Shown here piece after piece: positions 11,328 through 24,445 of a DNA stretch of 64,000 bases. The stretch spans positions 62,001-126,000 of the forward strand of contig NW_027150004.1 of NCBI RefSeq assembly GCF_031143425.1, written 5' to 3'. Each line of letters opens with the position of its first letter. Within the stretch, counting starts at the first letter, position 1. Position numbers and translations under genes: made by a program. Under the pieces are notes generated by a model. That model had not been told where the DNA came from. It ran no database searches and was given only the letters and a program-made list of their open reading frames with translations. Origin of the DNA: Pleurodeles waltl (taxonomy: Eukaryota; Chordata; Amphibia; Caudata; Salamandridae).

Positions 11328-14300
11328 GCGTTACCTAGCATGTTTTCATATGCCCCGTTTATATTGTACACTAAGACTACGTGATGGGCCTCGGGGGAAA
11401 CCTCACCAGCAACTTTGTGTGCCTTTGGCAATGTGATCGTTACTAGTGCGTCTTTGTGGAGATGTCCTCGTGCTTCTGCGCACAACCTGAATCGGCGGTA
11501 AACGCAATGGTGTCGTTTTGGAAAGCTGTCCATCATCCTGGTAAAAGGCGGGAATTCCCTTGCCTACTACGAGGGTGGACGGGGCGTGGCTCAGCGGGCG
11601 GAGCTTACAGGTGATTCATAAAGGGAGAACCTTCTACTCTGTGTCTGCAGGAGAGGAAGATAGAACCCGCGCGTCACAGTCAGATACAGATTACGCTCCA
11701 GTACATCATCAATTCACCTCCAGGAAGGATTCTAGATTGTTTTCTGCTATGGAATCTATGAGCGCACAGCCTTGCTTTATCTTTCCCACGCCCAAGAGTT
11801 AGGGTGGCTTGTCCTTTCCAGAAGCTGAGCTTTAACTGGGGCACCTGCTACGTTTATATTTGTAAGTGTTTCCTGTTGAAGTTTAGTTTCTGTAAAATGA
11901 GCATCATGGCCTACCCAACCGGAGTATTTTCTACGAGTAAGTCAGTAAGCGTTACCTAGCATGTTTTCATATGCCCCGTTTATATTGTACACTAAGACTA
12001 CGTGATGGGCCACAGGGGAAACCTCACCAGCAACTTTGTGTGCCTTTGGCAATGTGATCGTTACTAGTGCGTCTTTGTGGAGATGTCCTCGTGCTTCTGC
12101 GCACCAACAACGCACGACCTGAATCGGCGGTAAACGCAGTGGTGTCGTTTTGGAAAGCTGTCCATCATCCTGGTAAAAGGCGGGAATTCCTTTGCCTACT
12201 ACGAGGGAGGACGGGGCGTGGCTCAGTGGGCGGAGCTTACAGGTGATTCATAAAGGGAGAACCTTCTACTCTGTGTCTGCAGGAGAGGAAGATAGAACCC
12301 GCGCGTCACAGTCAGATACAGATTACGCTCCAGTACATCATCAATTCACCTCCAGGAAGGATTCTAGATCTTTTTCTGCTATAGGATCTCTGAGCGCACA
12401 GCCTTGCTTTATCTTTGCCAAGCCCAATAGTTAGGGTGGCTTGTCCTTTCCAGAAGCTGAGCTTCAACTGGGGCACCTGCTACGTTTATATTTGTAAGTG
12501 CTTCCTGTTGAGGTTTAGTTTCTGTAAAATGAGCATCATGGCCTACCCAACGGAGTATTTTCTACGAGTAAGTCAGTAAGCGTTACCTAGCATGTTTTCA
12601 TATGCCCCGTTTATATTGTACACTAAGACTACGTGATGGGCCTCGGGGGAAACCTCACCAGCAACCTTGTGTGCCTTTGGCAATGTGATCGTTACTAGTG
12701 CGTCTTTGTGGAGATGTCCTCGTGCTTCTGCGCATCAACAACGCACGACCTGAATCGGCGGTAAACGCAGTGGTGTCGTTTTGGAAAGCTGTCCATCATC
12801 CTGGTAAAAGGCGGGAATTCCTTTGCCTACTACGAGGGTGGACGGGGCGTGGCTCAGCGGGCGGAGCTTACAGGTGATTCATAAAGGGAGAACCAGCTAC
12901 TCTGTGTCTGCAGGAGAGGAAGATAGAACCCGCGCGTCACAGTCAGATACAGATTACGCTCCAGTACATCATCAGTTCACCTCCAGGAAGGATTCTAGAT
13001 CTTTTTCTGCTATGGAATCTATGAGCGCACAGCCTTGCTTTATCTTTGCCAAGCCCAAGTTAGGGTGGCTTGTCCTTTCCAGAAGCTGAGCTTCAACTGG
13101 GGCACCTGCTACGTTTATATTTGTAAATGCTTCCTTTGAGGTTTAGTTTCTGTAAAATGAGCATCATGGCCTACCCAACCGGAGTATTTTCTACGAGTAA
13201 GTCAGTAAGCGTTACCTAGCATGTTTTCATATGCCCCGTTTATATTGTACACTAAGACTACGTGATGGGCCACGGGGGAAACCTCACCAGCAACCTTGTG
13301 TGCCTTTGGCAATGTGATCGTTACTAGTGCGTCTTTGTGGAGATGTCCTCGTGCTTCTGCGCACCAACAACGCACGACCTGAATCGGCGGTAAACGCAGT
13401 GGTGTCGTTTTGGAAAGCTGTCCATCATCCTGGTAAAAGGCGGGAATTCCTTTGCCTACTACGAGGGAGGACGGGGCGTGGCTCAGTGGGCGGAGCTTAC
13501 AGGTGATTCATAAAGGGAGAACCTTCTACTCTGTGTCTGCAGGAGAGGAAGATAGAACCCGCGCGTCACAGTCAGATACAGATTACGCTCCAGTACATCA
13601 TCAATTCACCTCCAGGAAGGATTCTAGATCTTTTTCTGCTATAGGATCTCTGAGCGCACAGCCTTGCTTTATCTTTGCCAAGCCCAAGTTAGGGTGGCTT
13701 GTCCTTTCCAGAAGCTGAGCTTCAACTGGGGCACCTGCTACGTTTATATTTGTAAATGCTTCCTTTGAGTTTTAGTTTCTGTAAAATGAGCATCATGGCC
13801 TACCCAACCAGAGTATTTTCTACGAGTAAGTCAGTAAGCGTTACCTAGCATGTTTTCATATGCCCTGTGTGTATTGTACACTAAGACTACGTGATGGGCA
13901 ACGGGGGAAACCTCACCAGCAACCTTGTGTGCCTTTGGCAATGTGATTGTTACTAGTGCATCTTTGTGGAGATGTCCTCGTGCTTCTGCGCACCAACAAC
14001 GCACGACCTGAATCGGCGGTAAACGCAGTGGTGTCGTTTTGGAAAGCTGTCCATCATCCTGGTAAAAGGCGGGAATTCCTTTGCCTACTACGAGGGTGGA
14101 CGGGGCGTGGCTCAGCGGGCGGAGCTTACAGGTGATTCATAAAGGGAGAACCAGCTGCTCTGTGTCTGCAGGAAAGGAAGATAGAACCCGCGCGTCACAG
14201 TCAGATACAGATTACGCTCCAGTACATCATCAATTCACCTCCAGGAAGGATTCTAGATTGTTTTCTGCTATGGAATCTATGAGCGCACAGCCTTGCTTTA

Positions 14301-15100
14301 TCTTTCCCACGCCCAAGAGTTAGGGTGGCTTGTCCTTTCCAGAAGCTGAGCTTCACCTGGGGCACCTGCTACGTTTATATTTGTAAGTGCTTCCTGTTGA
14401 GGTTTAGTTTCTGTAAAATGAGCATCATGGCCTACCCAACCGGAGTATTTTCTACGAGTAAGTCAGTAAGCGTTACCTAGCATGTTTTCATATGCCCCGT
14501 GTATATTGTACACTAAGACTACGTGATGGGCCACGGGGGACACCTCACCAGCAACCTTGTGTGCCTTTGGCAATGTGATCGTTACTAGTGCGTCTTTGTG
14601 GAGATGTCCTCGTGCTTCTGCGCACCAACAACGCACGACCTGAATCGGCGGTAAACGCAGTGGTGTCGTTTTGGAAAGCTGTCCATCATCCTGGTAAAAG
14701 GCGGGAATTCCTTTGCCTACTACGAGGGAGGACGGGGCGTGGCTCAGTGGGCGGAGCTTACAGGTGATTCATAAAGGGAGAACCTTCTACTCTGTGTCTG
14801 CAGGAGAGGAAGATAGAACCCGCGCGTCACAGTCAGATACAGATTACGCTCCAGTACATCATCAATTCACCTCCAGGAAGGATTCTAGATCTTTTTCTGC
14901 TATAGGATCTCTGAGCGCACAGCCTTGCTTTATCTTTGCCAAGCCCAATAGTTAGGGTGGCTTGTCCTTTCCAGAAGCTGAGCTTCAACTGGGGCACCTG
15001 CTACGTTTATATTTGTAAGTGCTTCCTGTTGAGGTTTAGTTTCTTTAAAATGAGCATCATGGCCTACCCAACGGAGTATTTACAAAGAGTAAGTCAGTAA
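11328..15100 (+). repeat. HOR block 4 (6-mer, near-copy of block 2 at offset 4,394)
   Basis: Monomer starts are 11328 (B-like chimera), 11949 (C), 12580 (D), 13209 (F), 13838 (A) and 14470 (E). The first monomer combines GCCTCGGG (B or D style), then AAACCTCACC and CAACTTTG (C style), then the 11-bp deletion with GCAATGG (B style). It also lacks the usual one-base loss in CAACGGAG just before it. The other five monomers match block 2 type by type, including CCACAGGGG in C and the ACAAA cluster in E (15082-15086). Confidence 0.86.
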
Positions 15101-18100
15101 GCGTTACCTAGCATGTTTTCATATGCCCCGTTTATATTGTACACTAAGACTACGTGATGGGCCTCGGGGGAAACGTCTCCAGCAACCTTGTGTGCCTTTG
15201 GCAATGTGATCGTTACTAGTGCGTCTTTGTGGAGATGTCCTCGTGCTTCTGCGCACAACCTGAATCGGCGGTAAACGCAGTGGTGTCGTTTTGGAAAGCT
15301 GTCCATCATCCTGGTAAAAGGCGGGAATTCCCTTGCCTACTACGAGGGTGGACGGGGCGTGGCTCAGTGGGCGGAGCTTACAGGTGATTCATAAAGGGAG
15401 AACCTTCTACTCTGTGTCTGCAGGAGAGGAAGATAGAACCCGCGCGTCACAGTCAGATACAGATTACGCTCCAGTTCATCATCAATTCACCTCCAGGAAG
15501 GATTCTAGATTGTTTTCTGCTATGGAATCTATGAGCGCACAGCCTTGCTTTATCTTTCCCACGCCCAAGAGTTAGGGTGGCTTGTCCTTTCCAGAAGCTG
15601 AGCTTTAACTGGGGCACCTGCTACGTTTATATTTGTAAGTGTTTCCTGTTGAAGTTTAGTTTCTGTAAAATGAGCATCATGGCCTACCCAACCGGAGTAT
15701 TTTCTACGAGTAAGTCAGTAAGCGTTACCTAGCATGTTTTCATATGCCCCGTTTATATTGTACACTAAGACTACGTGATGGGCCACGGGGGAAACCTCAC
15801 CAGCAACTTTGTGTGCCTTTGGCAATGTGATCGTTACTAGTGCGTCTTTGTGGAGATGTCCTCGTGCTTCTGCGCACCAACAACGCACGACCTGAATCGG
15901 CGGTAAACGCAGTGGTGTCGTTTTGGAAAGCTGTCCATCATCCTGGTAAAAGGCGGGAATTCCTTTGCCTACTACGAGGGAGGACGGGGCGTGGCTCAGT
16001 GGGCGGAGCTTACAGGTGATTCATAAAGGGAGAACCTTCTACTCTGTGTCTGCAGGAGAGGAAGATAGAACCCGCGCGTCACAGTCAGATACAGATTACG
16101 CTCCAGTACATCATCAATTCACCTCCAGGAAGGATTCTAGATCTTTTTCTGCTATAGGATCTCTGAGCGCACAGCCTTGCTTTATCTTTGCCAAGCCCAA
16201 TAGTTAGGGTGGCTTGTCCTTTCCAGAAGCTGAGCTTCAACTGGGGCACCTGCTACGTTTATATTTGTAAGTGCTTCCTGTTGAGGTTTAGTTTCTGTAA
16301 AATGAGCATCATGGCCTACCCAACGGAGTATTTTCTACGAGTAAGTCAGTAAGCGTTACCTAGCATGTTTTCATATGCCCCGTTTATATTGTACACTAAG
16401 ACTACGTGATGGGCCTCGGGGGAAACCTCACCAGCAACCTTGTGTGCCTTTGGCAATGTGATCGTTACTAGTGCGTCTTTGTGGAGATGTCCTCGTGCTT
16501 CTGCGCACCAACAACGCACGACCTGAATCGGCGGTAAACGCAGTGGTGTCGTTTTGGAAAGCTGTCCATCATCCTGGTAAAAGGCGGGAATTCCTTTGCC
16601 TACTACGAGGGAGGACGGGGCGTGGCTCAGTGGGCGGAGCTTACAGGTGATTCATAAAGGGAGAACCTTCTACTCTGTGTCTGCAGGAGAGGAAGATAGA
16701 ACCCGCGCGTCACAGTCAGATACAGATTACGCTCCAGTACATCATCAATTCACCTCCAGGAAGGATTCTAGATCTTTTTCTGCTATAGGATCTCTGAGCG
16801 CACAGCCTTGCTTTATCTTTGCCAAGCCCAATTGTTAGGGTGGCTTGTCCTTTCCAGAAGCTGAGCTTCAACTGGGGCACCTGCTACGTTTATATTTGTA
16901 AGTGCTTCCTGTTGAGGTTTAGTTTCTGTAAAATGAGCATCATGGCCTACCCAACGGAGTATTTTCTACGAGTAAGTCAGTAAGCGTTACCTAGCGTGTT
17001 TTCATATGCCCCGTTTATATTGTACACTAAGACTACGTGATGGGCCTCGGGGGAAACCTCACCAGCAACCTTGTGTGCCTTTGGCAATGTGATCGTTACT
17101 AGTGCGTCTTTGTGGAGATGTCCTCGTGCTTCTGCGCATCAACAACGCACGACCTGAATCGGCGGTAAACACAGTGGTGTCGTTTTGGAAAGCTATCCAT
17201 CATCCTGGTAAAAGGCGGGAATTCCTTTGCCTACTACGAGGGTGGACGGGGCGTGGCTCAGCGGGCGGAGCTTACAGGTGATTCATAAAGGGAGAACCAG
17301 CTACTCTGTGTCTGCAGGAGAGGAAGATAGAACCCGCGCGTCACAGTCAGATACAGATTACGCTACAGTACATCATCAGTTCACCTCCAGGAAGGATTCT
17401 AGATCTTTTTCTGCTATGGAATCTATGAGCGCACAGCCTTGCTTTATCTTTGCCAAGCCCAAGTTAGGGTGGCTTGTCCTTTCCAGAAGCTGAGCTTCAA
17501 CTGGGGCACCTGCTACGTTTATATTTGTAAATGCTTCCTTTGAGGTTTAGTTTCTGTAAAATGAGCATCATGGCCTACCCAACCGGAGTATTTTCTACGA
17601 GTAAGTCAGTAAGCGTTACCTAGCATGTTTTCATATGCCCCGTTTATATTGTACACTAAGACTACGTGATGGGCCACGGGGGAAACCTCACCAGCAACCT
17701 TGTGTGCCTTTGGCAATGTGATCGTTACTAGTGCGTCTTTGTGGAGATGTCCTCGTGCTTCTGCGCACCAACAACGCACGACCTGAATCGGCGGTAAACG
17801 CAGTGGTGTCGTTTTGGAAAGCTGTCCATCATCCTGGTAAAAGGCGGGAATTCCTTTGCCTACTACGAGGGAGGACGGGGCGTGGCTCAGTGGGCGGAGC
17901 TTACAGGTGATTCATAAAGGGAGAACCTTCTACTCTGTGTCTGCAGGAGAGGAAGATAGAACCCGCGTGTCACAGTCAGATACAGATTACGCTCCAGTAC
18001 ATCATCAATTCACCTCCAGGAAGGATTCTAGATCTTTTTCTGCTATAGGATCTCTGAGCGCACAGCCTTGCTTTATCTTTGCCAAGCCCAATAGTTAGGG

Positions 18101-20138
18101 TGGCTTGTCCTTTCCAGAAGCTGAGCTTCAACTGGGGCACCTGCTACGTTTATATTTGTAAGTGCTTCCTGTTGAGGTTTAGTTTCTGTAAAATGAGCAT
18201 CATGGCCTACCCAACGGAGTATTTTCTACGAGTAAGTCAGTAAGCGTTACCTAGCATGTTTTCATATGCCCTGTGTATATTGTACACTAAGACTACGTGA
18301 TGGGCCACGGGGGAAACCTCACCAGCAACCTTGTGTGCCTTTGGCAATGTGATTGTTACTAGTGCGTCTTTGTGGAGATGTCCTCGTGCTTCTGCGCACC
18401 AACAACGCACGACCTGAATCGGCGGTAAACGCAGTGGTGTCGTTTTGGAAAGCTGTCCATCATCCTGGTAAAAGGCGGGAATTCCTTTGCCTACTACGAG
18501 GGTGGACGGGGCGTGGCTCAGCGGGCGGAGCTTACAGGTGATTCATAAAGGGAGAACCAGCTGCTCTGTGTCTGCAGGAAAGGAAGATAGAACCCGCGCG
18601 TCACAGTCAGATACAGATTACGCTCCAGTACATCATCAATTCACCTCCAGGAAGGATTCTAGATTGTTTTCTGCTATGGAATCTATGAGCGCACAGCCTT
18701 GCTTTATCTTTCCCACGCCCAAGAGTTAGGGTGGCTTGTCCTTTCCAGAAGCTGAGCTTCACCTGGGGCACCTGCTACGTTTATATTTGTAAGTGCTTCC
18801 TGTTGAGGTTTAGTTTCTGTAAAATGAGCATCATGGCCTACCCAACCGGAGTATTTTCTACGAGTAAGTCAGTAAGCGTTACCTAGCATGTTTTCATATG
18901 CCCCGTGTATATTGTACACTAAGACTACGTGATGGGCCACGGGGGACACCTCACCAGCAACCTTGTGTGCCTTTGGCAATGTGATCGTTACTAGTGCGTC
19001 TTTGTGGAGATGTCCTCGTGCTTCTGCGCACCAACAACGCACGACCTGAATCGGCGGTAAACGCAGTGGTGTCGTTTTGGAAAGCTGTCCATCATCCTGG
19101 TAAAAGGCGGGAATTCCTTTGCCTACTACGAGGGTGGACGGGGCGTGGCTCAGCGGGCGGAGCTTACAGGTGATTCATAAAGGGAGAACCAGCTGCTCTG
19201 TGTCTGCAGGAAAGGAAGATAGAACCCGCGCGTCACAGTCAGATACAGATTACGCTCCAGTACATCATCAATTCACCTCCAGGAAGGATTCTAGATTGTT
19301 TTCTGCTATGGAATCTATGAGCGCACAGCCTTGCTTTATCTTTCCCACGCCCAAGAGTTAGGGTGGCTTGTCCTTTCCAGAAGCTGAGCTTCACCTGGGG
19401 CACCTGCTACGTTTATATTTGTAAGTGCTTCCTGTTGAGGTTTAGTTTCTGTAAAATGAGCATCATGGCCTACCCAACCGGAGTATTTTCTACGAGTAAG
19501 TCAGTAAGCGTTACCTAGCATGTTTTCATATGCCCCGTGTATATTGTACACTAAGACTACGTGATGGGCCACGGGGGACACCTCACCAGCAACCTTGTGT
19601 GCCTTTGGCAATGTGATCGTTACTAGTGCGTCTTTGTGGAGATGTCCTCGTGCTTCTGCGCACTAACAACGCACGACCTGAATCGGCGGTAAACGCAGTG
19701 GTGTCGTTTTGGAAAGCTGTCCATCATCCTGGTAAAAGGCGGGAATTCCTTTGCCTACTACGAGGGAGGACGGGGCGTGGCTCAGTGGGCGGAGCTTACA
19801 GGTGATTCATAAAGGGAGAACCTTCTACTCTGTGTCTGCAGGAGAGGAAGATAGAACCCGCGCGTCACAGTCAGATACAGATTACGCTCCAGTACATCAT
19901 CAATTCACCTCCAGGAAGGATTCTAGATCTTTTTCTGCTATAGGATCTCTGAGCGCACAGCCTTGCTTTATCTTTGCCAAGCCCAATTGTTAGGGTGGCT
20001 TGTCCTTTCCAGAAGCTGAGCTTCAACTGGGGCACCTGCTACGTTTATATTTGTAAGTGCTTCCTGTTGAGGTTTAGTTTCTTTAAAATGAGCATCATGG
20101 CCTACCCAACGGAGTATTTTCTACGAGTAAGTCAGTAA
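15101..20138 (+). repeat. HOR block 5 (8-mer): B-C-D/E-D-F-A-A-E
   Basis: Monomer starts are 15101, 15722, 16353, 16984, 17613, 18244, 18876 and 19508. The monomer at 16353 begins D-like (GCCTCGGG, AAACCTCACC) and switches to the type seen at 3148 from GCGCACCAAC onward, so the exchange lies between about 16416 and 16505. From there the block follows block 1 at offset 13,205, including the two adjacent A monomers. A private A at 17365 is absent from the block 1 copy. Confidence 0.85.
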
Positions 20139-23100
20139 GCGTTACCTAGCATGTTTTCATATGCCCCGTTTATATTGTACACTAAGACTACGTGATGGGC
20201 CTCGGGGGAAACGTCTCCAGCAACCTTGTGTGCCTTTGGCAATGTGATCGTTACTAGTGCGTCTTTGTGGAGATGTCCTCGTGCTTCTGCGCACAACCTG
20301 AATCGGCGGTAAACGCAATGGTGTCGTTTTGGAAAGCTGTCCATCATCCTGGTAAAAGGCGGGAATTCCCTTGCCTACTACGAGGGTGGACGGGGCGTGG
20401 CTCAGCGGGCGGAGCTTACAGGTGATTCATAAAGGGAGAACCTTCTACTCTGTGTCTGCAGGAGAGGAAGATAGAACCCGCGCGTCACAGTCAGATACAG
20501 ATTACGCTCCAGTACATCATCAATTCACCTCCAGGAAGGATTCTAGATTGTTTTCTGCTATGGAATCTATGAGCGCACAGCCTTGCTTTATCTTTCCCAC
20601 GCCCAAGAGTTAGGGTGGCTTGTCCTTTCCAGAAGCTGAGCTTTAACTGGGGCACCTGCTACGTTTATATTTGTAAGTGTTTCCTGTTGAAGTTTAGTTT
20701 CTGTAAAATGAGCATCATGGCCTACCCAACCGGAGTATTTTCTACGAGTAAGTCAGTAAGCGTTACCTAGCATGTTTTCATATGCCCCGTTTATATTGTA
20801 CACTAAGACTACGTGATGGGCCACAGGGGAAACCTCACCAGCAACTTTGTGTGCCTTTGGCAATGTGATCGTTACTAGTGCGTCTTTGTGGAGATGTCCT
20901 CGTGCTTCTGCGCACCAACAACGCACGACCTGAATCGGCGGTAAACGCAGTGGTGTCGTTTTGGAAAGCTGTCCATCATCCTGGTAAAAGGCGGGAATTC
21001 CTTTGCCTACTACGAGGGAGGACGGGGCGTGGCTCAGTGGGCGGAGCTTACAGGTGATTCATAAAGGGAGAACCTTCTACTCTGTGTCTGCAGGAGAGGA
21101 AGATAGAACCCGCGCGTCACAGTCAGATACAGATTACGCTCCAGTACATCATCAATTCACCTCCAGGAAGGATTCTAGATCTTTTTCTGCTATAGGATCT
21201 CTGAGCGCACAGCCTTGCTTTATCTTTGCCAAGCCCAATAGTTAGGGTGGCTTGTCCTTTCCAGAAGCTGAGCTTCAACTGGGGCACCTGCTACGTTTAT
21301 ATTTGTAAGTGCTTCCTGTTGAGGTTTAGTTTCTGTAAAATGAGCATCATGGCCTACCCAACGGAGTATTTTCTACGAGTAAGTCAGTAAGCGTTACCTA
21401 GCATGTTTTCATATGCCCCGTTTATATTGTACACTAAGACTACGTGATGGGCCTCGGGGGAAACCTCACCAGCAACCTTGTGTGCCTTTGGCAATGTGAT
21501 CGTTACTAGTGCGTCTTTGTGGAGATGTCCTCGTGCTTCTGCGCATCAACAACGCACGACCTGAATCGGCGGTAAACGCAGTGGTGTCGTTTTGGAAAGC
21601 TGTCCATCATCCTGGTAAAAGGCGGGAATTCCTTTGCCTACTACGAGGGTGGACGGGGCGTGGCTCAGCGGGCGGAGCTTACAGGTGATTCATAAAGGGA
21701 GAACCAGCTACTCTGTGTCTGCAGGAGAGGAAGATAGAACCCGCGCGTCACAGTCAGATACAGATTACGCTCCAGTACATCATCAGTTCACCTCCAGGAA
21801 GGATTCTAGATCTTTTTCTGCTATGGAATCTATGAGCGCACAGCCTTGCTTTATCTTTGCCAAGCCCAAGTTAGGGTGGCTTGTCCTTTCCAGAAGCTGA
21901 GCTTCAACTGGGGCACCTGCTACGTTTATATTTGTAAATGCTTCCTTTGAGGTTTAGTTTCTGTAAAATGAGCATCATGGCCTACCCAACCGGAGTATTT
22001 TCTACGAGTAAGTCAGTAAGCGTTACCTAGCATGTTTTCATATGCCCCGTTTATATTGTACACTAAGACTACGTGATGGGCCACGGGGGAAACCTCACCA
22101 GCAACCTTGTGTGCCTTTGGCAATGTGATCGTTACTAGTGCGTCTTTGTGGAGATGTCCTCGTGCTTCTGCGCACCAACAACGCACGACCTGAATCGGCG
22201 GTAAACGCAGTGGTGTCGTTTTGGAAAGCTGTCCATCATCCTGGTAAAAGGCGGGAATTCCTTTGCCTACTACGAGGGAGGACGGGGCGTGGCTCAGTGG
22301 GCGGAGCTTACAGGTGATTCATAAAGGGAGAACCTTCTACTCTGTGTCTGCAGGAGAGGAAGATAGAACCCGCGCGTCACAGTCAGATACAGATTACGCT
22401 CCAGTACATCATCAATTCACCTCCAGGAAGGATTCTAGATCTTTTTCTGCTATAGGATCTCTGAGCGCACAGCCTTGCTTTATCTTTGCCAAGCCCAAGT
22501 TAGGGTGGCTTGTCCTTTCCAGAAGCTGAGCTTCAACTGGGGCACCTGCTACGTTTATATTTGTAAATGCTTCCTTTGAGTTTTAGTTTCTGTAAAATGA
22601 GCATCATGGCCTACCCAACCAGAGTATTTTCTACGAGTAAGTCAGTAAGCGTTACCTAGCATGTTTTCATATGCCCTGTGTGTATTGTACACTAAGACTA
22701 CGTGATGGGCAACGGGGGAAACCTCACCAGCAACCTTGTGTGCCTTTGGCAATGTGATTGTTACTAGTGCGTCTTTGTGGAGATGTCCTCGTGCTTCTGC
22801 GCACCAACAACGCACGACCTGAATCGGCGGTAAACGCAGTGGTGTCGTTTTGGAAAGCTGTCCATCATCCTGGTAAAAGGCGGGAATTCCTTTGCCTACT
22901 ACGAGGGTGGACGGGGCGTGGCTCAGCGGGCGGAGCTTACAGGTGATTCATAAAGGGAGAACCAGCTGCTCTGTGTCTGCAGGAAAGGAAGATAGAACCC
23001 GCGCGTCACAGTCAGATACAGATTACGCTCCAGTACATCATCAATTCACCTCCAGGAAGGATTCTAGATTGTTTTCTGCTATGGAATCTATGAGCGCACA

Positions 23101-24445
23101 GCCTTGCTTTATCTTTCCCACGCCCAAGAGTTAGGGTGGCTTGTCCTTTCCAGAAGCTGAGCTTCACCTGGGGCACCTGCTACGTTTATATTTGTAAGTG
23201 CTTCCTGTTGAGGTTTAGTTTCTGTAAAATGAGCATCATGGCCTACCCAACCGGAGTATTTTCTACGAGTAAGTCAGTAAGCGTTACCTAGCATGTTTTC
23301 ATATGCCCCGTGTATATTGTACACTAAGACTACGTGATGGGCCACGGGGGACACCTCACCAGCAACCTTGTGTGCCTTTGGCAATGTGATCGTTACTAGT
23401 GCGTCTTTGTGGAGATGTCCTCGTGCTTCTGCGCACCAACAACGCACGACCTGAATCGGCGGTAAACGCAGTGGTGTCGTTTTGGAAAGCTGTCCATCAT
23501 CCTGGTAAAAGGCGGGAATTCCTTTGCCTACTACGAGGGAGGACGGGGCGTGGCTCAGTGGGCGGAGCTTACAGGTGATTCATAAAGGGAGAACCTTCTA
23601 CTCTGTGTCTGCAGGAGAGGAAGATAGAACCCGCGCGTCACAGTCAGATACAGATTACGCTCCAGTACATCATCAATTCACCTCCAGGAAGGATTCTAGA
23701 TCTTTTTCTGCTATAGGATCTCTGAGCGCACAGCCTTGCTTTATCTTTGCCAAGCCCAATAGTTAGGGTGGCTTGTCCTTTCCAGAAGCTGAGCTTCAAC
23801 TGGGGCACCTGCTACGTTTATATTTGTAAGTGCTTCCTGTTGAGGTTTAGTTTCTTTAAAATGAGCATCATGGCCTACCCAACGGAGTATTTACAAAGAG
23901 TAAGTCAGTAAGCGTTACCTAGCATGTTTTCATATGCCCCGTTTATATTGTACACTAAGACTACGTGATGGGCCTCGGGGGAAACGTCTCCAGCAACCTT
24001 GTGTGCCTTTGGCAATGTGATCGTTACTAGTGCGTCTTTGTGGAGATGTCCTCGTGCTTCTGCGCACAACCTGAATCGGCGGTAAACGCAGTGGTGTCGT
24101 TTTGGAAAGCTGTCCATCATCCTGGTAAAAGGCGGGAATTCCCTTGCCTACTACGAGGGTGGACGGGGCGTGGCTCAGTGGGCGGAGCTTACAGGTGATT
24201 CATAAAGGGAGAACCTTCTACTCTGTGTCTGCAGGAGAGGAAGATAGAACCCGCGCGTCACAGTCAGATACAGATTACGCTCCAGTTCATCATCAATTCA
24301 CCTCCAGGAAGGATTCTAGATTGTTTTCTGCTATGGAATCTATGAGCGCACAGCCTTGCTTTATCTTTCCCACGCCCAAGAGTTAGGGTGGCTTGTCCTT
24401 TCCAGAAGCTGAGCTTTAACTGGGGCACCTGCTACGTTTATATTT
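16984..24445 (+). repeat. Segmental duplication, copy 2 (offset 13,205 bp)
   Basis: Partner of 3779-11240. The left limit lies in the monomer at 16353, between about 16416 and 16505, where the sequence switches to the copy 1 pattern. After the B monomer at 23912 the two copies part: this one continues with a normal C monomer, copy 1 with the second short monomer at 11328. A private A at 17365 distinguishes it. Confidence 0.85.
20139..23911 (+). repeat. HOR block 6 (canonical 6-mer, copy of block 2 at offset 13,205)
   Basis: Monomer starts are 20139 (B), 20760 (C), 21391 (D), 22020 (F), 22649 (A) and 23281 (E), each exactly 13,205 bp after its block 2 counterpart. Shared rare states include GCAATGG in B, CCACAGGGG in C, GGGCAACGGG with TGTGTATTG in A, and the ACAAA cluster (23893-23897) at the end of E. 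Confidence 0.88.
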
